DNA of 64,000 nt from Paraphotobacterium marinum (GCF_002216855.1 NZ_CP022356.1:806001-870000), one strand, 5' to 3'. Positions 41,940 through 51,158 are shown, counted from the stretch's first letter. A program made the numbers and translations. Notes: generated by a model from the sequence alone, not told the origin.

Positions 41940-43505
41940 TTAGCTTGGTAATTGCATATTAGCTTGATAAGAGCAAGCTTCTGCTTGTTCTGCTTCGCTT
42001 TTACTCATTCCTTTTCCTGAGCCATGACACAATAACTTCCAATGTATTAAAGACTTATCATTCTTTTGAAGAGTTAGGCTTTTATTTGTTCTAGTAAGCC
42101 CAGAACCAGGAATAGTGTTTTGACATGATTTCGCATCAGAGTCACATCTAAACATTGCATTATCGCCATTAATAGCTTTCATCACAATAGTACCGCGATG
42201 ATATTTTTCCACTTCATTTGGCCAAGTTTTTGCTTGTGCATCCCATTCTGGTCTTATTGGCGTTAAAGAGTTTGGGGAAGTTTGTTTTAAAAAATTCTTT
42301 ATATAAATTGAGTACTCTTTATTTTTACTAGCAGGTAATATTGGCATTAAATGTTCAAAATTTCCATTTTTCCATTGCTGATACGTTTTTGGTAAAGATT
42401 CATTTACACGATATACTTCAAGCTTTTTAACCTGATTGGAATATACAGTGCTATCATTTAAATAGCTGTTTGTGTAAGTATTACCTGGCATCTTACTGTG
42501 TTGTTTCCAATGGATCACAAAAACATAAACCATTCCATAATCATTATTAGCCCAAGCCCTACTTTGTTGTGAGGTATTGTAATTATCAGAAACTAGTTTC
42601 ATCAAATTTTCTTTAGATACTTGACCGTCCACTGCTTTTTCAGGCATTAAGCGCTCAATCAAGCCCTGTGCTAAGTTGGATGCTTGATCATGCTCCCATG
42701 AAATATAGGTGACAGAATTTCTATAGTTTTTACTTTCTACATCTATAACATTTGGATGATCTGGGTGTTCGTAATTGTATGATTGACCATGAGATTTAAT
42801 TACTCTTTTATCCCAGTTATTTAAAACTTCTGTTGTAATATCGGTTGGCCATTTATTAACTGCATTTGCTTGACGCTTAAACTTGTAAGGCTTACAAGCA
42901 GGAGTCCCTTGAGTTATATGATCGGTATTTTTTGCATCAGGATTATAACAACCTAGATAATCACTACCTATACCAACATAACTATTAATTGCAGTCCAAC
43001 CAATATAAAAACTTCCATTTATTGATTTATCAATTGAGTTAGCAAATGGTGCTACTGTTGTAAAAGGTCTTGTATAAAAGTTTGAAGACCAATATGAGTC
43101 AGTGCTCGTCGCCATGATATAATTAGGATTACCAACAACTTTTCTTAGTGCTTTACCAGTGTCATGGTAATCTTGTTGGATTTGACCATAATCAGATTGT
43201 TGTTTAGCATCTAAAATTACTTTAGGGAATTGATAATGTTGTAACTGTGCTCCAAGCACTTTACTAAAATAAGCAGGCAACAAAAGAGAACGCTCTGTTC
43301 CTTCATTACTCAAGTTATTTCCTGAAAAAGGATATTTGCCCTGAGCCTTTTCTCCATGACGAAATAAAACAATTACTTGGGTATGACTTTCAAGATTTTG
43401 TGCATTTGATGGGTTTGCATTATTAATGTTTTGTGCTGATGTTTGATAAGAACAACTCGCTATAAAAGCACTTAAAACAACAGATGATATTAGATTTTTT
43501 TTCAT
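41940..43505 (-). CDS. Histidine phosphatase family lipoprotein (acid phosphatase-like)
   Basis: A 521-residue exported phosphatase. The signal MKKNLISSVVLSAFIASCSY has a lipobox-like IASC. The phospho-acceptor histidine is in VIVLFRHGEKAQGK near residue 50; a second conserved His-Asp pair appears as YISWEHDQASNL near 270. It has several cysteines in the C-terminal part. It would release phosphate from organic phosphates outside the inner membrane. Its promoter has Pho-box-like repeats, so phosphate control is likely. Family member and exact substrate are unclear. Confidence 0.78.
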   Translation of the reverse strand: MKKNLISSVVLSAFIASCSYQTSAQNINNANPSNAQNLESHTQVIVLFRHGEKAQGKYPFSGNNLSNEGTERSLLLPAYFSKVLGAQLQHYQFPKVILDAKQQSDYGQIQQDYHDTGKALRKVVGNPNYIMATSTDSYWSSNFYTRPFTTVAPFANSIDKSINGSFYIGWTAINSYVGIGSDYLGCYNPDAKNTDHITQGTPACKPYKFKRQANAVNKWPTDITTEVLNNWDKRVIKSHGQSYNYEHPDHPNVIDVESKNYRNSVTYISWEHDQASNLAQGLIERLMPEKAVDGQVSKENLMKLVSDNYNTSQQSRAWANNDYGMVYVFVIHWKQHSKMPGNTYTNSYLNDSTVYSNQVKKLEVYRVNESLPKTYQQWKNGNFEHLMPILPASKNKEYSIYIKNFLKQTSPNSLTPIRPEWDAQAKTWPNEVEKYHRGTIVMKAINGDNAMFRCDSDAKSCQNTIPGSGLTRTNKSLTLQKNDKSLIHWKLLCHGSGKGMSKSEAEQAEACSYQANMQLPS

Positions 43506-43572
43506 TTTAGATCCTAATTTTATTTTCCAATGAAAAGATAAATCTTTAATATTTCATTTCTTTGAAGAATAT

Positions 43573-43610
43573 ATGACTTTTACATGAACAAAATATGAAA
43601 AAAGATGAAA
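43573..43610 (-). promoter_or_regulatory. Pho-box-like repeats before the histidine phosphatase gene
   Basis: On the minus strand four copies of TTCAT or GTCAT occur in register, at 43605, 43595, 43584 and 43573 (plus-strand ATGAA/ATGAC), spaced 10, 11 and 11 bases. That is the pattern of PhoB direct repeats. The nearest is 68 bases before the start codon. Confidence 0.5.
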
Positions 43611-43700
43611 TATCATCCTAAAATACATAATGATTCAATTTGAAGATTAATTTAAGTTTAGTTATCATAAAGGTGTAAGAAATACTTTGGAGTTTGGACA

Positions 43701-44273
43701 ATGAATAAAGATAGTGAACAAGAGTTTCAAGATTTTTTTAAATCTGTAAAACCATTAAAAAATGACAAAGTATATCCAACTAAAAAATATGAAACAACAG
43801 AAAATCATAGGGCAAAGCAGCGTTCTGCTGTATCTTTTACAACTAACCCCAAAGATAGTCTATCTCTAGATTACGCACCCTTTGTTGAGCCGGATGAGAT
43901 TATTAGCTACAAAAAGTCAGGTGTGCAAGAAGGAGTGATGAAAAATTTAAGACTCGGTAAATATAGAGTTGAAGCGAGTTTAGACCTTCATAAAAAAACA
44001 CTTGAACAAGCTCGTAATGAAATTCTTTTATTTATAAAAAAATGCATGAAACTAAATATTAGAACTGTTTTAATTATTCATGGAAAAGGCTCTAAAAGTA
44101 ATCCTCCCGCCTTATTAAAAAGCTTTGTCGCATCATGGTGTAAACAGATTAAACCAGTTTTGTGCTATCACTCTTCAATTATGAGGCACGGTGGCTCTGG
44201 CTCAACGTATCTTTTATTGACAAAAAACGAGGAATCAAAGCTTGCAAATAAAGAAAAACATAAAAGAAATTAA
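43701..44273 (+). CDS. Smr domain protein (SmrB-like)
   Basis: A 190-residue protein with a C-terminal Smr domain. The motifs are ASLDLHKKTLEQARNEI near residue 95, VLIIHGKGSKS near 130 and HGGSGSTYLLLT near 165, in the order seen in SmrB. In E. coli SmrB cuts mRNA at collided ribosomes and depends on the DxH and HGxG motifs, both present here. The N-terminal part is basic and disordered, as is usual. It is convergent with the phospholipase D gene, 49 bases away. Confidence 0.88.
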   Translation: MNKDSEQEFQDFFKSVKPLKNDKVYPTKKYETTENHRAKQRSAVSFTTNPKDSLSLDYAPFVEPDEIISYKKSGVQEGVMKNLRLGKYRVEASLDLHKKTLEQARNEILLFIKKCMKLNIRTVLIIHGKGSKSNPPALLKSFVASWCKQIKPVLCYHSSIMRHGGSGSTYLLLTKNEESKLANKEKHKRN

Positions 44274-44322
44274 GTTCAAATAATATATTTTTATTTCAAC
44301 AAAATTTCTTTTATTTGCACGT

Positions 44323-45951
44323 TTATGCTTTTTGTTTAATATCTTTTATTTTACTTTGAAGCTCTCTTACACTGTGCTTTGAAATTAAAAAAGTATACTT
44401 TTGATTATTCCAAACTTTGTTGAATGAATTTTGAATGAAATGGGAAACTCTTGAATTATTCATTAATAAAATACCTAAATCTCTATTTTTTTCAAAATAA
44501 GTTTCTGTTACATTTGAATTTGAAATCCAAACATTATCTCCCACAGACATGTATTTTGCATGGTCGTACTGAGCATAATCTATTCTTTTTTCAATTTGAT
44601 TTGGATAATAATCGGTAAAACCAATTTCTAATTTACCACTCTTTTTCATTGAGTTATATTTTTGCTCTAACTTATAAAGATCGTAAAAATTAGCATAAAG
44701 TTGAGCTTTTTGCTCTTGTGACAAAGGTAGTGGTGCATTTAAAATTGCGTCATCAACATAAGCAAAATCTTTTCCAGAAAAAAGTATTTTTATGTGCTTA
44801 CCCTCATTAAGTGCCGTTTTAATTGCAAAATAAAAACTGTCCCAAGTAGTTTTACCTTGATTAAAGTAAAAATCTGTTGTTCCAAAGTTCTCAGTTTGAA
44901 TATAAACGTTTTTTCCTGTTTTAGGATTTGTAATCAAATTTAAAAACTGCCTTTCTTCATTACTTTGATCAAAACGGTTAAACTTTGTATCCTGAGTAGA
45001 AACATTTTTATCAAATGTGCCCCTAATGACACCATTTCCTGGAGAAATTAATATTTGACTAGCATTTTGTTTATTATTTAAAATTAAATTTTTTTGATAA
45101 GGTTTTAAAGTCAAGTTTCCTGCAAAATCATTCATTAAAATTGACTGTAAATCTTTTGCATCTTGAAGATATTGGTTATTTTTGCTGTTTTGTCCGATAT
45201 AAATTAAACCAACGTCATGGCTGTGTTCTATTGCCCCAGCATCAAAATTATTCGAGCCTATAAAAAATGAGACTCCATCAACCGAAATTGCTTTGGTATG
45301 AACTATACCGGCGTTCGATGTATCAAATTTCTTATCATCATCAATATTTTCATTTCTGTTATAAGGATATTTAACCACCTTACCAATCTGAGATAATTGC
45401 TCGAAATTTTGCTTCCCACTTTTATCTTTTAAATTAATAATACCATATCTAGGATTATATCGAATTTGCGTTGCTGTCTTTATTTTTATGTTTTTTTCAC
45501 ATCCTGAATGCTGAGCCATATCCATCAGAAAGTTTAAAGTTTTCAAATTTGAGCCTTCATTACTATCATCAATCCCTGACTGTCTACTTAACAAAATATT
45601 AATTTTGACACCACGAGTCGCTGCAAGGACTAAAGGCATAATAATATTATCAACATATCTCTGACTCTGTTCATAATGATCATCCTCACTATTGTGAGAA
45701 GTTTTGTGAGCTATAAACATATTTAAATAAAATGCTTGAATGTAAATATCTTTATGTGCACTATCAATTAGCTCTTTAAATCCTTTGTAGGGGTCAATTG
45801 CTGAATGACTGGACTGCAAAGAATCATGGACTATTGGAGGAAAACTCTCTAATATATTGAGTTTATTGTATTGGACTTGGTTATTTGAATCACTGGCGTA
45901 AGCACTTGTAACACAAAGTGATACTATTAACCCGGCTATAAGTTTTTTCAT
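44323..45951 (-). CDS. Secreted phospholipase D family protein
   Basis: A 542-residue exported enzyme with signal peptide MKKLIAGLIVSLCVTSAYAS. Two HKD motifs define the PLD superfamily. The first, HTKAISVD near residue 240 and followed by GSNNFD, is complete. The second, HAKYMSVGDN near 475, has Gly at the usual acidic position, with Asp one place later. It would hydrolyse phosphodiesters, possibly phospholipids. The neighbouring phosphatase and the shared Pho-box-like repeats suggest phosphate scavenging. A virulence use is possible but not shown. Confidence 0.85.
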   Translation of the reverse strand: MKKLIAGLIVSLCVTSAYASDSNNQVQYNKLNILESFPPIVHDSLQSSHSAIDPYKGFKELIDSAHKDIYIQAFYLNMFIAHKTSHNSEDDHYEQSQRYVDNIIMPLVLAATRGVKINILLSRQSGIDDSNEGSNLKTLNFLMDMAQHSGCEKNIKIKTATQIRYNPRYGIINLKDKSGKQNFEQLSQIGKVVKYPYNRNENIDDDKKFDTSNAGIVHTKAISVDGVSFFIGSNNFDAGAIEHSHDVGLIYIGQNSKNNQYLQDAKDLQSILMNDFAGNLTLKPYQKNLILNNKQNASQILISPGNGVIRGTFDKNVSTQDTKFNRFDQSNEERQFLNLITNPKTGKNVYIQTENFGTTDFYFNQGKTTWDSFYFAIKTALNEGKHIKILFSGKDFAYVDDAILNAPLPLSQEQKAQLYANFYDLYKLEQKYNSMKKSGKLEIGFTDYYPNQIEKRIDYAQYDHAKYMSVGDNVWISNSNVTETYFEKNRDLGILLMNNSRVSHFIQNSFNKVWNNQKYTFLISKHSVRELQSKIKDIKQKA

Positions 45952-46013
45952 TCGATTTCCTTTAATTATAAATTATTGTTTTTTTTTGTTTTTTTCAGAT
46001 AATTCTAAAAAAA

Positions 46014-46046
46014 ATATATGACAAAACTATGTCATTTATATGACAG
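46014..46046 (-). promoter_or_regulatory. Pho-box-like repeats before the phospholipase D gene
   Basis: Read on the minus strand the three 11-base units are CTGTCATATAA, ATGACATAGTT and TTGTCATATAT, an 11-base direct repeat with TGTCAT or TGACAT in each. A TAGAAT word (46002-46007) lies 10 bases beyond the last TGTCAT. The last TGTCAT begins 67 bases upstream of the start codon. This matches the PhoB box layout. Confidence 0.55.
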
Positions 46047-46137
46047 TTAAATGGTTTAACTAAACATTTTTACAAAACCAATAATTCGCTAAACAATTTT
46101 TTAAGATAAAAGGAAAGCTAGATAAGGTAAAACATCA

Positions 46138-46845
46138 ATGATTAACAAAACATTATTAACTAATTTTTTTTCAATTGTTCTCTTTTTATTAGGATACTTA
46201 TTAAATTTAAAGGCAGTTATGTATTGCGGTCTATTCGCTTTTTCTGGTGCCATAACCAACTGGTTAGCAATATATATGTTATTCGAAAAAGTGCCTTTTT
46301 TATACGGCTCTGGCATCATTCCCCTAAGATTTGATGAGTTCAAAAAAAGCATAAAAAACTTAATGTTAGAAGAGTTTTTTACCAAAGAAAATATTGAAAA
46401 ATTTATTGCTGCTGAAATGACAAGTCAACCACCATTAAATTTAAAACCTATTATTGAAAAAACCAACATTGAACCTGCATTTAATGCTTTAGTTGACGTT
46501 GTAATGAACTCAAGTTTCGGTGGGATGCTGGCAATGTTTGGTGGTGAGGAAAGCCTTGCTCAATTAAAAGATCCATTTCAAATTAAAATGAAAGAGAGCT
46601 TGATTAAAATTACGGAAACAAAAGAGTTTAAACAATCTATTTCAGATGAACTCTCATCACCAGAAGCTTTTCATGATATCATTGATAAAATTGAAGGTAT
46701 TATTGATGCAAGGTTAGATGAGTTAACCCCATCTCTTGTGAAGAATATAATTCAAAAAATGATTAAAAAGCATTTAGGATGGTTAGTTCTTTGGGGTGGT
46801 GTTTTCGGGGGCATAATAGGTTTTCTATCTGCCTTTCTGGTCTAA
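46138..46845 (+). CDS. DUF445 family membrane protein
   Basis: A 235-residue membrane protein with two helices at the N-terminus, a cytoplasmic or periplasmic helical body and one helix at the C-terminus. It matches DUF445 in the region SGAITNWLAIYMLFEKVPFL, GSGIIPLRFDEFKKSIKNLM and the closing GWLVLWGGVFGGIIGFLS. The function of the family is not established. Its 3' end overlaps the convergent LacI gene by 21 bases. Confidence 0.82.
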   Translation: MINKTLLTNFFSIVLFLLGYLLNLKAVMYCGLFAFSGAITNWLAIYMLFEKVPFLYGSGIIPLRFDEFKKSIKNLMLEEFFTKENIEKFIAAEMTSQPPLNLKPIIEKTNIEPAFNALVDVVMNSSFGGMLAMFGGEESLAQLKDPFQIKMKESLIKITETKEFKQSISDELSSPEAFHDIIDKIEGIIDARLDELTPSLVKNIIQKMIKKHLGWLVLWGGVFGGIIGFLSAFLV

Positions 46846-47853
46846 AAGACTAACTGAATTTCTTTTTATAAGATCAGGTTTTAATTGAAAAACTTGTGTT
46901 TCTAACTTAGGATCTTTGATTCTCTGCATCAATAAATCAACAGACTGAATACCCAGTTCGTACTTAGGTTGATGTATAGTTGTTAAAGCAGGATTCAAAA
47001 ATTCTGAGTATTCGATATTATCATATCCAATTATTGAAATATCATCCGGTATAGTGAATCCATTAGAGTAAGCCTTATTCATAAAACCCATAGCCATTAA
47101 ATCATTAAATATAAATAAAGCTGTAGGACGTTTATTTCGAGGTAATCTCATATATTTTTCAAAACAATCCTGACCACTTCGACAATCAAAGTTACCCTCA
47201 AATATATAATTCTTATTAACCATTAAACCAGCTTTTTCAAGTGCTTTTTGATAACCTTTAAAACGGTCCCTATTTACTTTACTACTCATATTACCTGAAA
47301 TACATCCAATTTGTTTGTGACCACAAGCAATCAAATAATCTGTTGCTTTATAAGCACCATAAACAGAATTACTTAAGATTTGATCTACTAAATGATTTTT
47401 TACTGAAATATCTATATCCATAAAAACCATTGGTGTTTTAGAGTATTGTTCCAGACAACTTAACGGATAGCTATTGATTTCGCTTCCAAATAATAGTAAA
47501 CCGTCTACTTTTTTTTGCATTAAAGTATTCAAGTTAAACTCAAATCTTTTGTGCTCACTTTCAAAATTACTTATTATTATGCTGTACCCATTTTCATATG
47601 CCCTTTTATCAACAGCAGATAAAAGTTCGGCAAAGTAAGGGTTTGTATTTCTATCAAATATGACTCCAATAGTTTTCGTTTCATTTTTTTTTAAACTACG
47701 AGCGATTGCTGATGGAGAATAATTTAATTCTATGGCAATTTTTTTAACCTTATTGCTTAGTGACTCACTGACAAACCTTGTCTTGTTGAGTACATGACTT
47801 ACTGTTGAAATTGAAACTCCAGCCTTTTTAGCAATATCTTTTATTGTAGCCAT
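46825..47853 (-). CDS. LacI family transcriptional regulator
   Basis: A 342-residue regulator. The N-terminal DNA-binding domain is TIKDIAKKAGVSISTVSHVL, followed by the hinge helix SPSAIARSLK and a sugar-binding domain of the PurR/GalR type (KTIGVIFDRNTNPYFAELLS). The hinge helix is intact, so it should bind a palindrome; one candidate is at 47912. The sugar or effector is not known, and no sugar-transport operon is nearby. It is divergent from thiD. Confidence 0.88.
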   Translation of the reverse strand: MATIKDIAKKAGVSISTVSHVLNKTRFVSESLSNKVKKIAIELNYSPSAIARSLKKNETKTIGVIFDRNTNPYFAELLSAVDKRAYENGYSIIISNFESEHKRFEFNLNTLMQKKVDGLLLFGSEINSYPLSCLEQYSKTPMVFMDIDISVKNHLVDQILSNSVYGAYKATDYLIACGHKQIGCISGNMSSKVNRDRFKGYQKALEKAGLMVNKNYIFEGNFDCRSGQDCFEKYMRLPRNKRPTALFIFNDLMAMGFMNKAYSNGFTIPDDISIIGYDNIEYSEFLNPALTTIHQPKYELGIQSVDLLMQRIKDPKLETQVFQLKPDLIKRNSVSLLDQKGR

Positions 47854-47911
47854 TAATTTTATGTCTCGATTAAATTTTTTTAAGTTACAAAAAAAAATTG
47901 AATATGTATAA

Positions 47912-47923
47912 AAAAACGTTTTT
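47912..47923. promoter_or_regulatory. Candidate LacI-family operator
   Basis: AAAAACGTTTTT is a perfect palindrome with a central CG, the hallmark of LacI/PurR-type operators. It lies between the divergent LacI and thiD genes, 59 bases from the regulator start. Autoregulation is the simplest reading. Confidence 0.4.
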
Positions 47924-48011
47924 ATTTGTGAGCTTTGTCATATAAATGTGTTTTTTTAAATTATAATATAAGTTAAGATAATCTAAACGTATTAAAGATT
48001 TAATATTTATT

Positions 48012-48827
48012 TTGTCCAAACCTATTATCTTAACCATAGCTGGATTTGATCCATCAGGCGGAGCTGGTCTTCAAGCTGATATTAAAACTATAAGTGCCCT
48101 TGGTTCTTATGCTTGTTCTATTGCAACATCATTGACAGTTCAGAATACTTTAAAAGTGTATAGTTCTCACCCAATATCTACTTCAATTATTGAAGATCAG
48201 TTTGATAAACTTATGATGGATATGCCTATAAGATATTTAAAAATAGGCATGCTTGCTCATAAAAACATTGTTGTTCTTTTAAATAAGCTGATTAACAAAT
48301 ACAAAGATCATTTTGAGTTCATTATTTTAGATCCAATAATCAAATCTTCGAGCGGTCATTTTCTTTTAGATAAGGAAGGCTTAAAAGTTCTTTTTAAAGA
48401 TATTTTCCCACAAACTAACCTGATTACTCCAAACTATATCGAAGCTTGCGAAATATTCCAATTAAGCCCTGAAGATTCTCTTGCGCACAATATATGTTGT
48501 ATTCAAGAAAGCATAAAAGATTTAGGAGTCCCCTTTTGTTTACTCAAAGGAGGCCATTTACCAGGAACAAGTAATCAATGTATAGATTATCTAATATCCT
48601 CAAAAACAGTTCAATCTTTTATGGGTAAAAAAATAAGCTCTAAAAACACTCATGGTACAGGGTGTACACTTTCTTCCGCAATAGTAACGAATATATCTCA
48701 AGAAAACTGTTTGACTCAATCAATAATTAAAGCGAAAGAATATTTAATCGAAAGCATGTTGCAATCCAAAAACTCAATATTTGGTTCAGGTCATGGTTCT
48801 CTTGAACATTTCCATCATTTAACTTAA
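48012..48827 (+). CDS. thiD: Hydroxymethylpyrimidine kinase / phosphomethylpyrimidine kinase
   Basis: ThiD makes HMP diphosphate for thiamine. The 271-residue protein has the ribokinase-like start LTIAGFDPSGGAGLQADIKT, VLDPIIKSSSGH-like block as LDPIIKSSSGHFLL, LITPNYIEACEI, and the anion-hole motif HGTGCTLSSAI. The start is a TTG (48012); no ATG fits between the promoter and the conserved N-terminus. The rest of the thiamine pathway is not in the window, so salvage is possible. Confidence 0.93.
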   Translation: MSKPIILTIAGFDPSGGAGLQADIKTISALGSYACSIATSLTVQNTLKVYSSHPISTSIIEDQFDKLMMDMPIRYLKIGMLAHKNIVVLLNKLINKYKDHFEFIILDPIIKSSSGHFLLDKEGLKVLFKDIFPQTNLITPNYIEACEIFQLSPEDSLAHNICCIQESIKDLGVPFCLLKGGHLPGTSNQCIDYLISSKTVQSFMGKKISSKNTHGTGCTLSSAIVTNISQENCLTQSIIKAKEYLIESMLQSKNSIFGSGHGSLEHFHHLT

Positions 48828-49211
48828 TTTTACCCAAAATACTGTCTGTTTAAAATAACAAGTTCACATAGGTATATTTTATTCCTTTCTAATTATTCTA
48901 CATACATATCTTAATAGTGATTTCATTAAACATTAACTTATCAAAAAAAGCCTCATATAAATCTTGCTGTTATTTATTACAACTTTAATAATCGGGCATG
49001 ATATTGGAAATGATAGTATTAAATTAAAAGAAAGTGAGTTTTAGTTTGTAATTTTCCAAAAGTTGGGTTGTAAGAATCATTTTTTTCGTGAAAACACCAT
49101 TATAGAAGCGGAATTCATATTGAATTAAAAACTCATGAAATGGATTTTGCTTTCAATGTTTTCTTTAAAATAAGCCAACTACACATAGATAACTTTCCTC
49201 TTGTAATCAAT
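48828..49211. other. 384-base gap, possible remnants of a decayed gene
   Basis: No intact gene is seen. Two short plus-strand stretches read as ordinary protein: IGHDIGNDSIKLKESEF (ending near 49033) and, in another frame, YRSGIHIELKTHEMDFAF followed by about 24 more codons (ending near 49230). Their separation by stops could mean a degraded gene, but no family is recognised. No promoter or terminator stands out. Confidence 0.3.
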
Positions 49212-49760
49212 TTAAACATAAGAAACACTTAAATCATTAAAAAAATTATGTTTAAATTCTTTAAATCTGATTTGCATAAGTTGGATATCTTTTTTAATCT
49301 CTATAGGTGTCGAATTAGTCTTAATCAAACCACTTAATTCAGAATGCATTAACTCACCAATCTCTGCTAATTTAATATCAAATTTACGAGCAGCAAAAAT
49401 AATTACCTCATCAACTAAAACTTCTAAGTTTTCTATCTGAGAATGCATATGACTTTTATTTTTTAACAAAACCTTTAATGTAGAGATGTTGCTGTGCAAT
49501 ACTTCAAGTCTACCCATGGTTAAAGCTGCGTCATCAGTAAAGTTTTTATTAGATTTAATGAAAATATTGTTAAAATTATTGTCTATACACAAGAAATGAT
49601 CTATCTCATTGATAATTGGGGATATTAGATTTATTAATCTAGTTCGACGTAGTTCAGATAAGATGTTATACAAAAGCTTCATCAAACAAACAACCAGTAC
49701 AGTCCCAAATATAGCTACAATCAAGAGAATAATCTCTATACTTAAACTCAATAAATTCAT
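49212..49760 (-). CDS. Hypothetical membrane-anchored helical protein
   Basis: A 182-residue protein with a single N-terminal helix (residues 8-30, IEIILLIVAIFGTVLVVCLM) and a long helical, partly coiled body. No catalytic motif is seen and I do not recognise the family. It lies 47 bases downstream of the metal-sensing repressor gene and may belong to the same unit as that gene and corA, which would suggest a metal- or envelope-linked role, by position only. Confidence 0.55.
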   Translation of the reverse strand: MNLLSLSIEIILLIVAIFGTVLVVCLMKLLYNILSELRRTRLINLISPIINEIDHFLCIDNNFNNIFIKSNKNFTDDAALTMGRLEVLHSNISTLKVLLKNKSHMHSQIENLEVLVDEVIIFAARKFDIKLAEIGELMHSELSGLIKTNSTPIEIKKDIQLMQIRFKEFKHNFFNDLSVSYV

Positions 49761-49807
49761 GTGAAATCCTAATAAAAATTTTAATTTAAGTATAGTTAAC
49801 AGAATTA

Positions 49808-50083
49808 TTATTTAATATATTTTTTTATAATGACATTCAACTCTTCAGCTGACTTTAGCTGCTCATCTGTCGCAGTGTGTGGGTTTAATACATGATCCAT
49901 AATGTGTCCTTCAATCAATTCTGCTAAAAATCCATTGATGGCACCTCTAGATGCAACAATAGTATTCAATATTTTGGTGCAGTCACCATCACTTTCTAAC
50001 ATTCTAATAACACCATCTATTTGACCTCTAATCCTCTTAGCACGATTTAAAAGCTTTACTCTATCTTTTAAGGTATGAGCCAT
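49808..50083 (-). CDS. RcnR/FrmR family metal-sensing repressor
   Basis: A 91-residue all-helical repressor of the CsoR/RcnR/FrmR family (DUF156). The sequence MAHTLKDRVKLLNRAKRIRG has His3. Cys35 follows in ESDGDCTKI, and His60 and His64 are in EGHIMDHVL. That His-Cys-His-His set is the one RcnR uses for nickel and cobalt, and differs from FrmR (Glu64). A nickel/cobalt-responsive role is therefore inferred. It lies 71 bases after the CorA gene, whose protein carries Mg2+ or Co2+, which fits. Its DNA target cannot be placed. Confidence 0.85.
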   Translation of the reverse strand: MAHTLKDRVKLLNRAKRIRGQIDGVIRMLESDGDCTKILNTIVASRGAINGFLAELIEGHIMDHVLNPHTATDEQLKSAEELNVIIKKYIK

Positions 50084-50154
50084 TTATCCCTCTTTAACAC
50101 ATAAAAATAATTTAAACTAATATACTGAACATATAACTATTATCAAGTCATGAT

Positions 50155-51105
50155 TTATAAATAACCCTTAATTTTAAAGAAAAGGTACGGTGCAACACCA
50201 GAGATCAACATTAATATTAAGGTAACTTCATAACCATACTTCCAATTTAGTTCAGGCATTAATGAAAAGTTCATTCCATAAATGCTTGCAATCATTGTAG
50301 GAGGTAGAAAAACTACTGCCATAATTGAAAATATTTTGATGATTTGGTTTTGTTCTATATTAATAAAGCCTTGTGTTGCATTCAACAAAAAGTCAACTTT
50401 CTCTGATAGATAAGTATTATGTGGTAATAGTGTTTCCAAATCAGCTAATAATTCATGTATAATTTGATTATCTTCACCTAACCATTGATTTTTTTTTCTT
50501 AATAAAAATAACAAATCTTTCTGACCAGCTATTAAGCATAATCTAGTTTTCCCGATAATATCATCTTCTCTAGCTAGTTCTTCAATGCTATTTTCAATGC
50601 TAAGTTTACTTTTAACGTTTAAAACCTGTTTGCTTATATGATTCAACCTGCGATAGCCATCTTGTAGAGATTCTCCTAATTGCTCAAACTTCATTTCAAG
50701 TAAATCTAAGAAAATATTTTTTGGTTTTGTTGATGTCTTGAGGCCTTTTTTAATACGGTTTCTTAACAGCCTCAATTCTGGCACCTCATCATCAGCTAGA
50801 GTTATTATGGATTGTTCATTAATAATAAAAGCTACATTTATGTTTAAGACTTCATCAACTTTTCTATGCATAAACAAACAGTTTATCTGAAAACCTCCAT
50901 CATACTCTTCATGATGAGAAGTACCTTCTAATTCTGTAACCTCATCTATATCTGGGATTGGTAACATACTAGCGTTATTTAGCAATTCAAGTTCATGTTC
51001 AGTTGGTTCAAAGACATCGATCCAAACTGCAGATTTTAAATCTTTATCTGTTAAGTTTAATGTAGGCTTTAATTGACCGCCTTCAAGTTTAAATGCATTA
51101 ATCAC
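50155..51105 (-). CDS. corA: CorA-like magnesium/cobalt transporter
   Basis: A 316-residue channel of the CorA family. The long cytoplasmic domain is followed by two helices at the C-terminus, and the selectivity motif appears as YGMNFSLMPE between them (the Gly-Met-Asn triad is intact). Such proteins import Mg2+, and some Co2+ or Ni2+. The RcnR-like repressor next to it suggests the metal may be cobalt or nickel, but Mg2+ cannot be excluded. The gene begins 54 bases after a hypothetical gene, and has a normal ribosome binding site. Confidence 0.9.
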   Translation of the reverse strand: MINAFKLEGGQLKPTLNLTDKDLKSAVWIDVFEPTEHELELLNNASMLPIPDIDEVTELEGTSHHEEYDGGFQINCLFMHRKVDEVLNINVAFIINEQSIITLADDEVPELRLLRNRIKKGLKTSTKPKNIFLDLLEMKFEQLGESLQDGYRRLNHISKQVLNVKSKLSIENSIEELAREDDIIGKTRLCLIAGQKDLLFLLRKKNQWLGEDNQIIHELLADLETLLPHNTYLSEKVDFLLNATQGFINIEQNQIIKIFSIMAVVFLPPTMIASIYGMNFSLMPELNWKYGYEVTLILMLISGVAPYLFFKIKGYL

Positions 51106-51158
51106 AAATTATCTCTCTAATTTTTAAAATCTTTATTAATGTATATAACCTACTAAAG

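Noticed and set aside
47935-47945. TTTGTCATATAA before thiD as a Pho box
   Set aside because: Only one copy of TGTCAT is present and no second unit occurs at 11 bases.
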